A DNA stretch of 64,000 bases from Tetrastigma voinierianum. Lineage: Eukaryota; Streptophyta; Magnoliopsida; Vitales; Vitaceae. The notes under the pieces were generated by a model. That model made no database searches, had not been told where the DNA came from, and saw only the letters and a list, made by a program, of their open reading frames with translations. Below, piece after piece: positions 24,650 to 37,654 of the stretch (position 1 is the stretch's first letter; the number at the start of each line of letters is the position of its first letter). Where the stretch lies: positions 1 through 64,000 of the forward strand of contig JAEQBH010009431.1 in assembly GCA_016808115.1 (NCBI GenBank), given 5' to 3'. The position numbers and the translations under genes are program-made.

Positions 24650-27600
24650 ATGGCGACGGCTTCTTCATCCCTCCAGCAACCCATATTCCGACAATACCCT
24701 TGTCTTCCTCGCAATTACCGGTACCTCCCTCCCCTCCAATTTTCTTTTCCCCGCTTTCCCTCCAGAATTCGTGCTAGCTCGCAGCTGCTCTTGAACCGGT
24801 ATTTTCCTTTTCGTTGGACAAAGCTTTTGATTTTAAATTGTAGTGCGTTTTTGTAAAACAGAAAATATGCAACCCCATATATTAAAAGCTTAGCTTAGTA
24901 TGTCAATTCTTGTTCTTCTTCATCGTTTCTGAATAATCGAACTGCTAACTGTGTTTATGTCTACTTTGTGGTGCTTCCTCGTCGACAGGCACGCTGCGTG
25001 CCAGCCTCTCTCCTCTCCTCCTCCCTCCCTCCTCCTCCCTCTCAAATGAGGTGCAGTTCATAAAAAGCTGTAGGAAAAGTTACTGATTTCAAAACTTAGC
25101 ATCTGATTGTTTGGACAGAAAATAGTAGCTGGAAAATTATTATTATTTTCTTTGATTTCAAGTCAATGAAGAAACGACCCCGTATTAGATTTACTTGAGT
25201 AATGATTTTTTTTTTAAATTTGCTATGAGATATTGGAATGCCTAAATTTTAAATTTTGACTTGTTCTTCTTCTCCTGCACTCTCCTTGTCAACCAAAACA
25301 GAGCATTTAGAGCTCCATGAATTTTGATAGGCAATTTACAATTAAGATTGAGAAATCATGTCTAACTCTGAAAAGGTCTTTCTTTCAACCTCAAATTTAA
25401 AACATGTTTTATAACTGTTAGATGAACAACTCTCCTAAAAGCTCAAGCCTGTGAATATGGGGTTAATGTGAACATCATGCTTTTAACACCCTCCTTCACA
25501 TAGAACAAACCAAACAAAGTACTCCATTGACTTTCAAATCAACAAATGGTAATTCAAATTGCAAAGAGTTGTCTCAAACCCAAGGCCTCCTACTAGGCCA
25601 AGCTCCAATACCATGTTAAAAGACCAACTCTCTTAAAAGCTCAAGCTTGTAGGATTTGTGTTTAATATGAATATTATGCCTTTAACAATAAGTTGGTGAT
25701 TTTTAGTATCTTTGATGCCCTTTAGGAATGGTTTTGTTTTTGTACACAATTTGCAAGATATCAAAGATGCTTCTTTGGTGTCCGGTGCTAGATCTTTGGT
25801 GATGTTTATAATCATTGATGTTCTTAGGGGGTGATTTGATGCCTCTATTTTGCACAAGTAGTGGAATTTACTGGCAATAAGCTGGAGTTAGAGTCTGTGT
25901 GTTTGTGATTTTAGGAAGCGCTTCTAGTATTTTCTACTACAATCTTTTATCAAAAAGCAGCTTTCAACTGTTAGAAAGGCTAGAAACACTTATATAATCA
26001 ATGCCAAATGAGCTCTTAGTTTGGTAAGGCCACAATCACTTCTTAAACATCATTCTTCTCTAATCTTGTTCACCTAAGATGGTGAACAATGTTGGTGAAG
26101 GATTGATATGGACTATCCAAAAACATTGAAGCTCTCATAAGCTTTCGAATAAAAGAAATAAGGGACTGGCGCCATAGAACAGAACTGGTGCAGCTGATGG
26201 CAAATTTCTGAGATAAGGGACTGCAGATTATGTGGTGTGTCCACATAGCTATGTCAGTATACATTCTGACAGGAATATATTTTTTCCAGATTGATCTTGG
26301 TGATCCTTCTTAAGGTGTTTGAGATTTTGAAACAAACATTATTTAACTCTAGTTGTGATGTTGTTATTTGCTAAGGTTGCAAAGCATCTGACTTACACGG
26401 CATTGAAGAAGTTTTGTTGCTCTTATGAACAGAAGATTATGTATCATTTTCTTCTATAATTACTTTCCTGGTCTCTTCTTATTTAGTAGTAAATTAGTCA
26501 GAGTAAAAGATTTGCATTTTCAGGAACTGCCACTCAGCTGAATAATGGTTTGAATTCTGACTGTTTTGCCCGAAGCAAAGCAGGAACCTCTGATAAGAAA
26601 AGGTCCTCCAGGTCTCGTAAAAAACTTGTAAGTTGGAATGCATGGAAGAATTTTAGAGACTGGATTACTTCTTTTGCTTACAGTTGATCTGGTTAAGGCT
26701 TGTCTTTACAAGCTGTATAATCTGCAGGCAAGCAATCTACAGATCTGGTTTCAAATAATAGTTGCAACAAGTCGTACTCCAGCAAAGACATGTATCTGGA
26801 TCTCACTCATACGTAGATCGCGACTATAATGAAGTTCAACCGAATAGAACTGAGCTCTTCCGGTAAGAATTCATTTTGATAGAAAATCATTTGAGGAACC
26901 ACCATGTCTCATATTGGGTGCTTTTGCAATTGTTAGGAGCACACTTGTTTCATTCTTGTATGAAAGAGGCTGGCGTCAAAATTTTAACATGAGTGGTTTC
27001 CCTGGTCGTGATGAAGAGGTTAGTCTTCCTTGACATGTCCCTTCTCATTATGCTTCAAATGCAGTGCTAAAGTAGTTGAGACTAAATTGTTTTGGAAATT
27101 ATTTTATTTATCTCAGGACTCTCTTATCTTGGAAAATTAATTTTATCTGGGACCATGGTTGGTCCTCTTAAGGAAAATAATCTCAAGTCCCTTCTATCTA
27201 CTACTTGTATGCTATGTTTTTCCAAAGCCCCTGACCTGGCCATGCTTTATGAACAAATCACACAACTTTGTTGACTTCATGCAGTTTAAAATGGCTCAAG
27301 AGTACTTTAAACCTGTCATGGGTGGTCTTCTGGTAGATGTCAGCTGTGGGAGTGGTTTATTTTCTCGAAAATTTGCCGAATCTGGGACCTATTCTGGAGT
27401 TGTTGCACTCGATTTTTCTGAAAATATGCTTCGCCAATGTTATGATTTCATCAAGAAAGAAAATCCTGCTTTAGCTACGTAAGTATCCCTTCCTCTATTG
27501 GATGATTTGATTGAACCAGTCACATTTCATAAATTATTTGCATCTATCTTTTAATCTCCTTAAGGACCCACCTAATCCATTGTAAGCAAGAAAATGTGGG

Positions 27601-29051
27601 TTTCTGGATTTATGTTTCAATCGAAGAACTTGCAGCAGGACCAATTTGTTAGGCAGATGTTTCTAGACTCTTTCAACAGGTTCAGTTGATGCTGTTCGAG
27701 CAGCCTTACATTGCTGGCCATCTCCTTTCAAATGCTGTAAGTGCTATTTCATTCCTGCTCCCATTTTACAAGTTTTATTGAAGGGTGCTTATACTTCTCA
27801 TGGAAATTGAATTAGTTCATTTAGTCTGGATAGCTTTTGAAAGGTCTTCTATGGTATTAAATGAATCTATTCATTTTTCAACATTAAAAAGGGTGTTGAG
27901 ATATTTATGTTATGATGGTAGTAGTCATTTGGGGATTATAGGAAGTCCATTTCACATTAACACTAGCTTCGTTATCCTATGAGATTACTTCTACCATACT
28001 CAGCCCGATTGATTATTACTCGCATTAATTTTAAACTTGGTTTTTATTTTTTATTCTTAGTCTAGACATGAATAATCATTATGCGTCTTTCATCATCAAG
28101 GCCCATGGCATCTATTTTCAGTAGTCCATGTTTCCGTTTATGGAATTGGTAGTGATTAGTGAATGCTTTTTCATCATACAAATGACAAAAAAAAAAAAAA
28201 ATGATAGTAGATGACTTTCAGGTTGCTGAGATTCGGTCGTACTGCGAAGTGGTGGTATCTTCGGTAGGAACCACCTTTCTTCGACCCAGCTTTGCAACTC
28301 CACTCATTCCTTAATATTGAGGCCTTTCTCAGACAGGTAATACCAGCAATCATATTCAGTTCTTTCCTCCCTTGGAGGCGTAAAGTGATTGTGGCTTCCT
28401 GCTGCATGGACCCTGTTCTTAAATGTTCAGTTTATATGGCAAACGTGCTTATTTATTGAGTCCTGTCAATAAAATGTTGGGGGATCAAAACTAAATCCTG
28501 GTTCTTGTTTCTCCAACCGCCCAGATAATTCTCCAAAAATTTGAAGTATTCTTGTAATAATACATATATATACATATGTTAAGGTTTTCTTTTGAACCTG
28601 AAAGGGGATTCAAGGAAGAAAAAAATACCAAGAAATTTTTTTCCTCATGTTTATTTCACCGTGGAGTATAAAAAATCAAATATAATCAAAATTTCTCAGA
28701 ATTTTACATTTTTTTAAAAAATTTGTTAGCCCTTATATAATAGAGAGACAAATAAAATGAGTTTAAATGAACATATAGAATTGATTTATTAAGTTTAAAC
28801 CTATTTTTTAATTTTCCTTTAAATTTTATTTCCTTTCAATACTTGTCCTCTCTATTTATTTCCCGTAGTACTTCTCAAGTTCCAAACAGAGCCCAAAAGA
28901 CCTTTGTTATTTTCTGTGGCAGAGGATTCTGCAGAACTACAACAATCTGACTGAGAAGGAGATAGAAGACTTATGCACATCATGTGGCCTTATCAACTAC
29001 AGAAGCAAGGTTCAGCAATCATTCATCATGTTTTCTGCACAGAAGGCTTGA
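24650..29051 (+). CDS. Chloroplast SAM-dependent methyltransferase, At1g78140/At2g41040 type, multi-exon, with many small indels
   Basis: Exons recognised: 24650-24798 (MATASSSLQQP, Ser/Arg-rich transit-like), 26524-26627, 26728-26862, 26937-27018, 27285-27478, about 27636-27737, 28222-28336 and 28923-29051. The core is exon 5, with SAM-binding motif I in LLVDVSCGSGLFSRKFA, then GVVALDFSENMLRQCYDF. The last exon ends TEKEIEDLCTSCGLINYRSK and FIMFSAQKA. Exons 4, 5 and 8 are clean. Exons 2, 3, 6 and 7 keep the family words (EPLIRKGPPGL, AIYRSGF, DMYLDL, GTTFLRPSFATPL) only across shifting frames, and the expected zinc-type CPxC pair of exon 2 is gone. Homologues lie on plastoglobules. No substrate is known to me. 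Pseudogene or poor consensus. Confidence 0.8.
25422..25692. repeat. Short element with ~70-bp terminal direct repeats in an intron
   Basis: A block running from AACTCTCCTAAAAGCTCAAG to TTTAACA recurs 200 bases downstream as AACTCTCTTAAAAGCTCAAG to TTTAACA. Between them lies CCAATACCATGTTAAAAG, a phrase often seen in plant interspersed repeats. This fits a TRIM-like miniature LTR element or a tandem repeat fragment inside the methyltransferase's long first intron. Confidence 0.5.
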
Positions 29052-30690
29052 ATCTTTGTTGATAAATTTCCATTTTTACAAACATTTTGGTATCAAGATG
29101 TTGGTCTGTATGATGCATATATTGTTACTTTGAAGTTTGCCTATGAGGTTTCTGGTATTGATTGAGGCAACTACAGACTATATATATATGTGGCCTTTTT
29201 ATTTATGTATGTATATTTTTGGTATCAGCTATGATATGACATTCATTTTGTAATAATAAGTGCCTATATTCCTTTACCACTTGAGAGAGGGCCAATAAAT
29301 TATGTTCCATGTAATAATTTAATGGTAAAAACCTATTTTGAGTAAAGAAATAAAAATAATTAATTTATTATTAAATTTATACATTTGTTTATTTTTACTT
29401 TTTTTAGCTCTCATTTTCCTGAGTGCTTTAGATTTTTTTGTTTACAAAAGAAAAAATTATTTTTTACTCTTCTTTGTCTTCTGAAGATAAATATGTCAAT
29501 TTTATAATTTTAAAATAAATTTTATCAAAAAAAATTTTTTTAAGTGAAATTTTAATTAAGTTTTAAGTTAATATTTTAAAGTCAATTTAAGTTATTAAGT
29601 AATAGGTGTTAATCGTCCACGTTATTTAATTTCAAATGCAGAACTGCCTGTAAAATAAATTAGATGCAGGTAGAAAGTGTTCAAAATTTAAAAAAGCGCA
29701 AAGACATTTATGTGAGAACACAAGTTCAAGTCCCAATTGTAATTGTTTACTCTAATAGTTAAATTGCTTAGTTTAAAAATAAGTAATAAGTATTAACTTG
29801 ATTAAAAAAAATAGTAAGTATTAACTTTTATAAAACACTCTTTTATGTATAATTGAATTTAAAATCAATTATTGAAGATATATATTTTTTTAAATAAATT
29901 TCTTTTCTTTCCAATGAAAAGAAGAAAAAAAGCAAACAGCGAGGCATAATTAAACATGATTGTTTTGTTCATTAGTTTTTTACAGTAAAAATACTCTATC
30001 GATTCAAATTAACAATACCCTAATGTAAAAAACATATAATCAAAATCGTTAAAAACCTGGGGCATTTAAACAAACATCTCGCGCTAATGTAAGATAACGA
30101 CCCATTCAAGGCTTATACATTTGATAGTCAGCCTACACATCTGATATTACCATCGCACTGGGACATATACGACCGCTTTATAACATATCGACGACCATTT
30201 ATTTGCATCCTCGCCTTATAATAAGATATATTTTACTCGCCTGAATTATCTAAATACAAATAAAAACAATATTCGCCGCACAAAGACGGCGACAACAACA
30301 AGCGCACAAAGGTGACAATCACACACACACTGAAGCGACGACTAAATAACAAGAAAAGAAATAAAAACGTTCATCTATGTAATATAACCACTTTATTGAG
30401 AAAGAAAAATACGAAAAAAGGTATAGATGGATGATTTTAGGTCAAGAATTACTAAAAAATCATCTCTCATTGCTTTAAAAAAAAAGGGTTAGCAAAGAAA
30501 AAGTTGAAAGAAAATAAAGTTAGTTCATGAGTTAGTTTATTGTTATTTTGACTTAATCATTTGTTTTTTCCAATTCACTTCATCTTTCACAAAAAAGAGT
30601 AAATTTTGATCAAAAGTGCTATTTTTTTTTAAATTTTCGTTGGAAATTAATGAAAATTTGAAATTCTGAAAAAATCTTAAATTTAGTTTT
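29052..30690. other. Intergenic; no gene
   Basis: 3' flank of the methyltransferase, then AT-rich DNA up to the Copia-A LTR. No ORF of note, no RNA gene. Confidence 0.35.
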
Positions 30691-31117
30691 TGTTATAAAT
30701 GAATGATTTCTTTACATGGTGAATGACCACATTCATGGAACATTTAATTACCCTCGTTACTCACCTTTGAATTCATTTCATACCCTCATTACTCACCTTT
30801 GCATTCACTTCATAAGTTGTCATGAATGACTACATTCATGTATCTTGTAAGCACCTTCATCGCTCATCTTAAAAAAGAGCAATTGAAGGTTACATGGCAA
30901 AGCCTATAAAAAGGCTTCCATCTCTTATACAATATACATATTCAAGAAAGATCTTATTTCTCTATCTCTCTCCATATCTCCCTCTCTTTATTCTTCTCTC
31001 TCTTGCCCTCTCTTTCTTTTACTACAATTTCCATTTCTACTCATGAATATATAGGCAAGAAGAGAATATTACAAAACTTATATTTTCTCTTCACATTGCA
31101 TTACACATTCCATATCA
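30691..31117 (+). repeat. Copia-A 5' LTR
   Basis: Starts TGTTATAAATGAATG and ends ATATCA, about 427 bp. Contains a TATA-like CCTATAAAAAGG near 30900, the likely U3 promoter, and an internal ~33-bp tandem duplication around TACCCTC(G/A)TTACTCACC. Followed by TTATCAACACGAGC, which sits where the tRNA primer-binding site should be. Confidence 0.85.
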
Positions 31118-31282
31118 CGTTATCAACACGAGCTTGTTCTCAAGGTAATTTCCTAACCTTACCTTGAAGTAATTTTGATTTTGTATATCTATAAGTATAT
31201 TTGGTTTTGATTGTAAACCAAAATCAACACTGCTATATGTCAAAATTGATCCTAATACACTATTATCAAAAGTTTGTCAACA

Positions 31283-31740
31283 ATGTCAAATCTCACAAAA
31301 CTTGAGTCTGTGGCACTTGACATTACCAAAAATAATTATCTATCTTGGACCCTCGATGTTGAGATATATCTTGATGTAATGAATCTTAGAACTGCCATCA
31401 AAGAAGGAAATCAAGCATCCCCTCGTGATCACAAGCGCAAAGCTGATTTTCCTTGCACCACCTCCCATGTAGTGTGATTTAAAAAGTGAATACCTTATAT
31501 AGTAAAGGACCCCCTCACTCTATGGAATGAGTTGAAGGGGAGATATGCCCACCGAAAAACTGTGATTCTCCCAAAAGCTTGATATGATTGGATGCACTTG
31601 AGGTTGCAAGATTTTAAAATAGTTAGTGAATACAACTCTACATTATTTAAAATCAGCTCCCAGTTGAAGCTGTGTGGAGAAAAAGTCATAGAAGAAGACA
31701 TGCTAGAAAAACGTTCACCACATTTCATGCCTCAAATGTG
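31283..31740 (+). pseudogene. Copia-A gag
   Basis: Opens MSNLTKLESVALDITKNNYL, then SWTLDVEIYLD, the start of a common plant Copia gag. Later words across frames are RKTVILPKA, WMHLRLQDFK, SEYNSTLFKISSQLKLCG and EDMLEK. Interrupted by stops and frameshifts. Confidence 0.8.
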
Positions 31741-32749
31741 CTCTTGAAGCAGCAATATTGAGAGCATAGATTTACAAAATACTCTGAATTGATATCATGT
31801 CTTCTTATTGCTATACAAAATATTGAGCTTTTGATGAGAAATCACTAGTCTCGTCCAACTGATCCGAACCATTCCCTTAAGTGAATGTGATATTGTCCCA
31901 AACCCATGAACGTGGACGAGGACATGGTCGAGGTCGTGGTCGTTGAAGGAATTTTCGATACAATGGTAGTAATCAATTCAAATTCCTTAAAAGGAAAACC
32001 TCATGGAACCACCATAAGTGGAATAATACCGAGGTGAAACAAGAAAATGAGAAGTATATATAAAATACACCTTCCAAGGTCCATGAGAATAATGTGGTAT
32101 GAAAGGGCCTATCGTACGCCCAAACATTTGGTTAAGCTCTACCAAGCATCAATCAAAGAAAAAGGAAAAGAAATCGAAGTGAACTTTACTAATAGAAATG
32201 GACTAGACTTAACTTATTTCTGATATCGATTTCTTCGATGTCCGTAAAGGGAAAAATGAACTATTTGACGAATGACGAAAATATCGCAATCGGGTCGCCG
32301 CTTCTTATATCAAAATTAAATAAAATATCATTTTGTTATTACATCTATGACATTGCTATTTATATTATCTATAATGTTTATTAGTTTATCTGAACTATGT
32401 GTTATTGATCTCAAGATGAATGAGGGTGATGTATGTCTTGTCGACCGTGCAAAACTTAATCAAGTATTGAAGAGCAAACATAATGCTACCAAATGAACCT
32501 TACATATCAATGATGCATTATATTCTAACAAATCCAAAAGGAATTTGCTCACTTTTAAAGATACATCCGTAGGGAAATGATATCATCATATTGAACTATA
32601 AATGAAGGTAATACAAATATGTCTTTATATTACTATTGTTTATGATAAGAAACTTATAATGGAAAACTATCAACATTCTCCTCTAGGTTATATCATACAA
32701 CAGTAAAGTCTATCAAGTCATACATTGTCATGAACCGGTTCAAACGACC

Positions 32750-33660
32750 CAAAAAGACTTGTTCTTTGGCATGATAAGTCGGGTCAACGATGTCTTCAAT
32801 GATGCGTGGGGCCTGGTGTAAGTAACACCAAGATGGGCATCCACTAAAAAGAACTGAAGATTCTTTCGCCTACCGAATACCCATGTGTGTTTTGTTTGGT
32901 CATAAGGTAAATTATTAGTCAGACCATCTTTATCAAAGTCACATTCGATTCAATTAATCTTCTTAGAAAGAATACATAGAATATAAGCGGACCTATCCAT
33001 CCACCATGTGATCCTTTCCAAGCATTTTATGGTCTTAATAGATGCTCTACGTAGGTGGTCATGTTTGGCCTTCTTTCCACACGTATCGTCATTTCTTGGC
33101 TAGACCTCCGCACAAACAGATCAAATTACAAACTCAATTTCCTGATTATCCAATTAAGACTATCAGACTTGACAACGTCGGTGAGTTTTCCTCCCAAACC
33201 TTTACTGACTATTGCAAGTTAGTTGGAATATATATTGAGCATCTTGTTGCTCATACTTACTCCTAAAACGGTTTAGCAAAGTTTCTCTTCAAACGTCTTC
33301 AATTAATAGCTGGACCACTACTAATGAAAACCAAATTGCCAACTTCTGCCCGGGGACATGCTATTATGCATGCTGTAATTAGCTTGGTTCATATTTGACC
33401 AACAACTTACCACGAATACTCTCATTCATAACTTGTTCTAGACAAAAAACTAAATATTTCTCATTTACGAATCTTTAGTTGTACAGTTTTTGTACCAATT
33501 GCATATACACAATGCACTAAAATGGGTCCCCAACGAAGACTTGAGATTTATGTAGGTTTTGATTCTTCGTTTATCATAAAATATCTTGAATCCTTAATAG
33601 GAGATATTTTTACAGCCGCTTTGCGGATTGTCATTTTAATGACAGTGTATTCCCATCATT
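32750..33660 (+). pseudogene. Copia-A GAG-prepol and integrase
   Basis: Degraded prepol words are followed by integrase: PDYPIKTIRLDNVGEFSSQT, then DYCKLVGIYIEHLVAHTYS, which includes one catalytic Asp region (RLDN) and the conserved H-V-AHT block. After a stop come TRNLPTSARGH-like and GFDSSFIIKYLESL-like segments. Not functional. Confidence 0.8.
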
Positions 33661-34259
33661 AGGTGGAGAAAAGTTGATTCCAGAAGAACGACAAGAAATT
33701 ACTTAAAATGCATCTACAATGTCTCATTTTGATCCTCGTACAAATCAATGTGAACTAGAAGTTCAATTGATTATTCATTTTCAAAATCTTGCAAATCAAT
33801 TACCAGATGCATTTATTGATACAAAGAAAGTGACAAAGCCACATATCCCGACTTCAAATGCTCCAAAGATGGAATACTTATTCCGTGAAAACAATTAGCA
33901 AAATGAGTCTCAAATACGTTTGAAGTGTGGGTAACTTATTAGCTCAAAAAAGACTTAACCCCACGAAAAAGGAGAACACAAAGAAAAATTGGTGCCCCTT
34001 AAAAGGCAAATATAAAACAAAAGGCCCTCAAAGAAAGGCATATGGTGAACAAGAGCCCCCTCGTAGTGCATATAATGAACAAAAGACCCCAAGAGGTTTA
34101 AAATAAAAATAGCCCTTGAAGAGAACACGTAATTCGAAAATTATGAGATCTCAACAGTTATGTGCATAAGAGATATAAATGGGATTGAAATGATATTTTT
34201 ATTAATAATATTTTGCTTTCCTTGCCGGCCTTAAACATTATAAGAAATTATGATGATCC

Positions 34260-34644
34260 CAAACCATAAAATATGGAAGAATGTCAAAATAGAAATGATC
34301 GACCAAAATGGAAAGAAGCTATGCAGAAATTCTCACCTGCTAATGAAATGAGAAGTTTTTTTACCTGTAGTCCAAACAACTAAAGGTGTAAAGCCTATTC
34401 GGTATAAGTAGGTATTTGTACGAAAGCACAATGAAAATAATAAGATCATAAGATATAAAGGCGATTAGTAGCACAAGGTTTCTCGTAGAGACATGATATT
34501 GACTATAAGGAAACATATTATTTTGTCATTAACGCAATCACTTTTCACTTTTTAATAAGCTCAACAGTCTCCGAAGGACTAGATACGCATCTCATGGATG
34601 TCATCACAACTTATCTATATGGATCCAAAGATAATAATATTAAT

Positions 34645-34710
<66 letters not shown>

Positions 34711-35930
34711 TTAAGGGATTTAAATTGCATGAAGAAAATACTATAAAGCCTCGTATGTGCTCAATTAAATTACAACGATATCTATATGGATTGAAGCAAT
34801 CTAGATGCATGTGGTACAATCGCCTTAGCGAGTATTTACTTAAAGAAGGGTATGCAAACAACCTTATATACCCATGCATCATTATCAAGAAATCAGTGGA
34901 TTTGTAATTGGTCATAGTATGTTGATGATTTAAATCTTGTTGGGACTCCTGAAGAGATCACAAGAACAGGAAAATATTTGAGAAAGGAATTTGAGATAAA
35001 AGATCTTGGGAAAACAAATTTTTTTTCTCGACTTGCAGATCGAGCATTCCCTACTTGAGTTTTGGTCCACCAATCGGATATATTAAGAAAATCTTAAAGC
35101 GCTTATACATAAAACACTTTAAGCCTTTCCAATGGTTGTCGAGTCTAATTTAACGTGTAAAAAATGACCACTTCATTCTTATGAAAAGGGTGAAGAATTT
35201 GGTCTTAAAGTATCATGTCTTAATGTTATTGCACTTATGTATCGTGCTAACCTGCATCGCCAAATATTGCTTCTTCTGTCAATTTATTAGCCTGCACAAT
35301 TCCGCCCCCAACCAAAAAGACATTGGAATGGTATCGAAAGCACATATGCAATCTCCTAAGGAACAACTTATATGGGTCTATTTTACTCAAAGGAATCAAA
35401 AGCTCACCGTTGATATGTCGGTTTTTAAGATACCTATCATATCCACATAAAGTTAGATTACAAACAGGGTATGTGTTTAATTGTAATGAAACTGTTATTT
35501 CATGGAGATCTTTTAAGTAGATAATTGTGGCCACATCATCGAATCATTAAGAGATTATAACAATTCACGAAGCAAGTCGTGAATGCATATGGCTAAGATC
35601 GATGATTCAACATATTCAAGAATCATGCGGACTCCCTTCTATCAAAGACAACCTGACAACATTATTTGAAGATAATGTCGCATGCATTGCACAAATCAAA
35701 ACAGGTTTTATCAAAAGAGATAGAACTAAAACACATTTCTCCAATGTTCTTTATACATGAACTCCATAAGAGAGTGGTGAGCTGATGACCACAATAAATA
35801 CGCCGCGATAATCTAATGATTATTCAAGCCAAAGTTATTATCAACCACAACATTCAAGAATCTAATATATCATATTGGAATGACCCAACCGAAGGGCATT
35901 GACATGAGGGGGAGTATGCTTATGACATGA
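34260..35930 (+). pseudogene. Copia-A reverse transcriptase and RNase H
   Basis: Across frames: RLVAQGFS, DIDYKETY, SIKLQRYLYGLKQS, MWYNRLSEYLLKEGY, then RNase H words RHWNGI, RLQTGYVFNC, EASRECIWLRSMIQHIQESC and DNVACIAQIKTGF. An (AT)n run of about 55 bases breaks the RT coding sequence. Ends shortly before the polypurine tract. Confidence 0.85.
34650..34704. repeat. (AT)n microsatellite inside Copia-A RT
   Basis: About 27 AT units sit between the sequence for DVITTYLYGS and the CSIKLQRYLYGLKQS block, so the run arose or expanded after the element was already dead. Confidence 0.95.
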
Positions 35931-36138
35931 TGTTAGTGTATGTACTCTTTTTCTTCAATGAAGCCATTCCACTAGGTTTTGATCGGGGCTAGGTTTTTAA
36001 CTAGGCAAATTCTACCGCACTAAGAGCAATTAACAACATCTATGAATATTTTTTTCCTTCGCTAGGTTTTATCCCTTTGAGTTTTATTGGCAAGGTTGTA
36101 ATGAAGCATATTCTTGATGGTGGTCATTCAAGGGGGAG

Positions 36139-36387
36139 TGTTATAAATGAATGATTTCTTTACATGGTGAATGGTCACACCACGTGAACATGTTATTACC
36201 CTCATTCCTCACCTCGCAGATTCACTTCATACCCTCATTACTCACCTTTGCATTCACTTCATAAGATGTCATGAATGACTACATTCATGTATCTTATAAG
36301 CACCTTCGCTGCTCATCTTAAAGAGGATCAATTGAAGGTTACATGGCAAAGCCTATAAAAAGGCTTCTATTTGTTATATGATATACA
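36139..36387 (+). repeat. Copia-A 3' LTR, truncated
   Basis: Starts TGTTATAAATGAATG as the 5' copy does and follows it through CCTATAAAAAGGCTT, then stops at GATATACA where Copia-B begins. The missing ~180 bp should lie beyond position 64000. Confidence 0.85.
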
Positions 36388-36650
36388 TGTAAGAATCTCT
36401 AATAAACCTGCAACCAAACCTTGGTTAAGGAAACAAACAATACCTGCAATTAGACAATCACAATACTGTCAAGAACTAAAGGAAGAGGAAAAGAAATCGA
36501 CAAGGAAAAAAGGCAAGAAGATTGTGAAAGGCCAAGCTTCCAGGGAAGAGTCACAATATCCTTAAACATATTTCTGGCTACCTCTTCGGGCATTGAGACT
36601 ATCGGATCGGGCCAGCCATTCTCCCAGGATAAAATAACTTACAAGCAGGA
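36388..36650 (-). repeat. Copia-B left (3') LTR, first part
   Basis: TGTAAGAATC onward matches 63620-63880 closely, for example AACCTGCAACCAAACC, then AAGAAATCGACAAGGAAAAA and AGAAGATTGTGAAAGG. It is cut at ACAAGCAGGA by the CACTA element and resumes at 46909. Confidence 0.85.
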
Positions 36651-36980
36651 CACTACTAAAAATAACCAGATTACCGACCAAATTACCGACCTAAAAAATT
36701 GGTCGGTAATTACTGACCAAATCACGACCATTTAGAGACCAAAAAGGGGTTTGGTCAAAAAAGAAAATTTCCGAATTAAAGATCGACCATATTTATCGTG
36801 AATTAAATAATTTTGGTCAGAAATTGGTCTCAGAAATTAGGCGGAATTAGCCAAAATTACCGACCAATTATACCTAAAATAAATTATCATTTTTCATGAA
36901 AAATGGCTCAGAACAGTTTACCCAAAATTTTTAATCATGTACCATCACCAAATTTTTGGTCGGTAAATGGTCGGTAATTT
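36651..36980 (+). repeat. CACTA left terminus with subterminal repeats
   Basis: After the inverted terminus, ACCGACCAAATTACCGACC, TTGGTCGGTAATTACTGACC and, near 36955, GGTCGGTAAATGGTCGGTAA occur in both orientations. Such arrays are where the small CACTA protein binds in En/Spm. Here it is inferred by analogy. Confidence 0.8.
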
Positions 36981-37654
36981 CCATTTATATTTATATTGCA
37001 GAAAGTATATTCAAAAGCATCCAATAGATACTCAAAGAACACCTTACTTTAAATTCCATAAAAGGCATCACATTTCTAATTCACGATATTGCTTTTCGGA
37101 GGATTAAATCTTCATAAAAGGTAATTTGATTTTAATTCTTCTATCCATCTTTTTATTCTTACTTGATTTTTGTGCAAAAAAAAAGTTGGATATTTTGTAA
37201 GTTTCATGCTGATATGATATGGTGTCTGCTTGATTCTATTATTTGTGTGGATTTGTTGCACTGCTTGATCTATTGATTTTTGACTAATTTCTGCTTTTAG
37301 TCATCACCGTTGAGGAATTAATTTCGGTTGCACTTAAAAATAAAAAGATGAATAATCTTCCTTGTTTTGTGTTTTGATTTCTCTGAAGTAAAAACCTAAT
37401 TCGGTTTCAATGGAATTAGCTTGAAAAAAGAACGATTTTCGTGCTCCTAGATTTGGAAAGAGAAGTTGCTTGGATTGTGGGTGTTTCCATGAATTAAGCA
37501 TGTTGATTCTAATTTCTGTATTTATTTCAAAGTTCTCGAGAACGATTTTTGTTCCGATCTTCAGGTTTAAACCCAATTCTTATTTTTTCGCTTGCTCGCC
37601 AGTGTTCACAAAAGGTCTCGGGTTTTCCGGCCACGCAATTACCGCAGCAGCCTG

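Larger units (their letters stand above)
30691..36387 (+). mobile_element. Copia-A: degenerate Ty1/Copia retrotransposon, 3' LTR truncated by Copia-B
   Basis: 5' LTR, gag, GAG-prepol, integrase, reverse transcriptase and RNase H follow in Copia order on the plus strand, then a polypurine tract (CAAGGGGGAG) directly before the second LTR. That LTR stops after 249 bp, exactly where Copia-B's TGTAAGAA terminus begins. Every pol domain has stops and frameshifts, so the element is inactive. LTR copies differ at many sites, suggesting it is older than what interrupts it. Confidence 0.9.

Noticed and set aside
24992..25050. Possible extra exon of the methyltransferase (after GTCGACAG)
   Set aside because: It has plausible splice sites, but joining it to exon 1 gives a Pro/Leu/Ser repeat ending in a stop. 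It is a CTCC-rich low-complexity run.
34640..34915. 91-codon minus ORF with an Ile-Tyr tail
   Set aside because: The tail is translation of the (AT)n run, and the rest is antisense of Copia-A RT.
36371..36565. 64-codon ORF across the Copia-A/Copia-B junction
   Set aside because: It crosses two element boundaries, and the same bases recur as LTR sequence at 63620.
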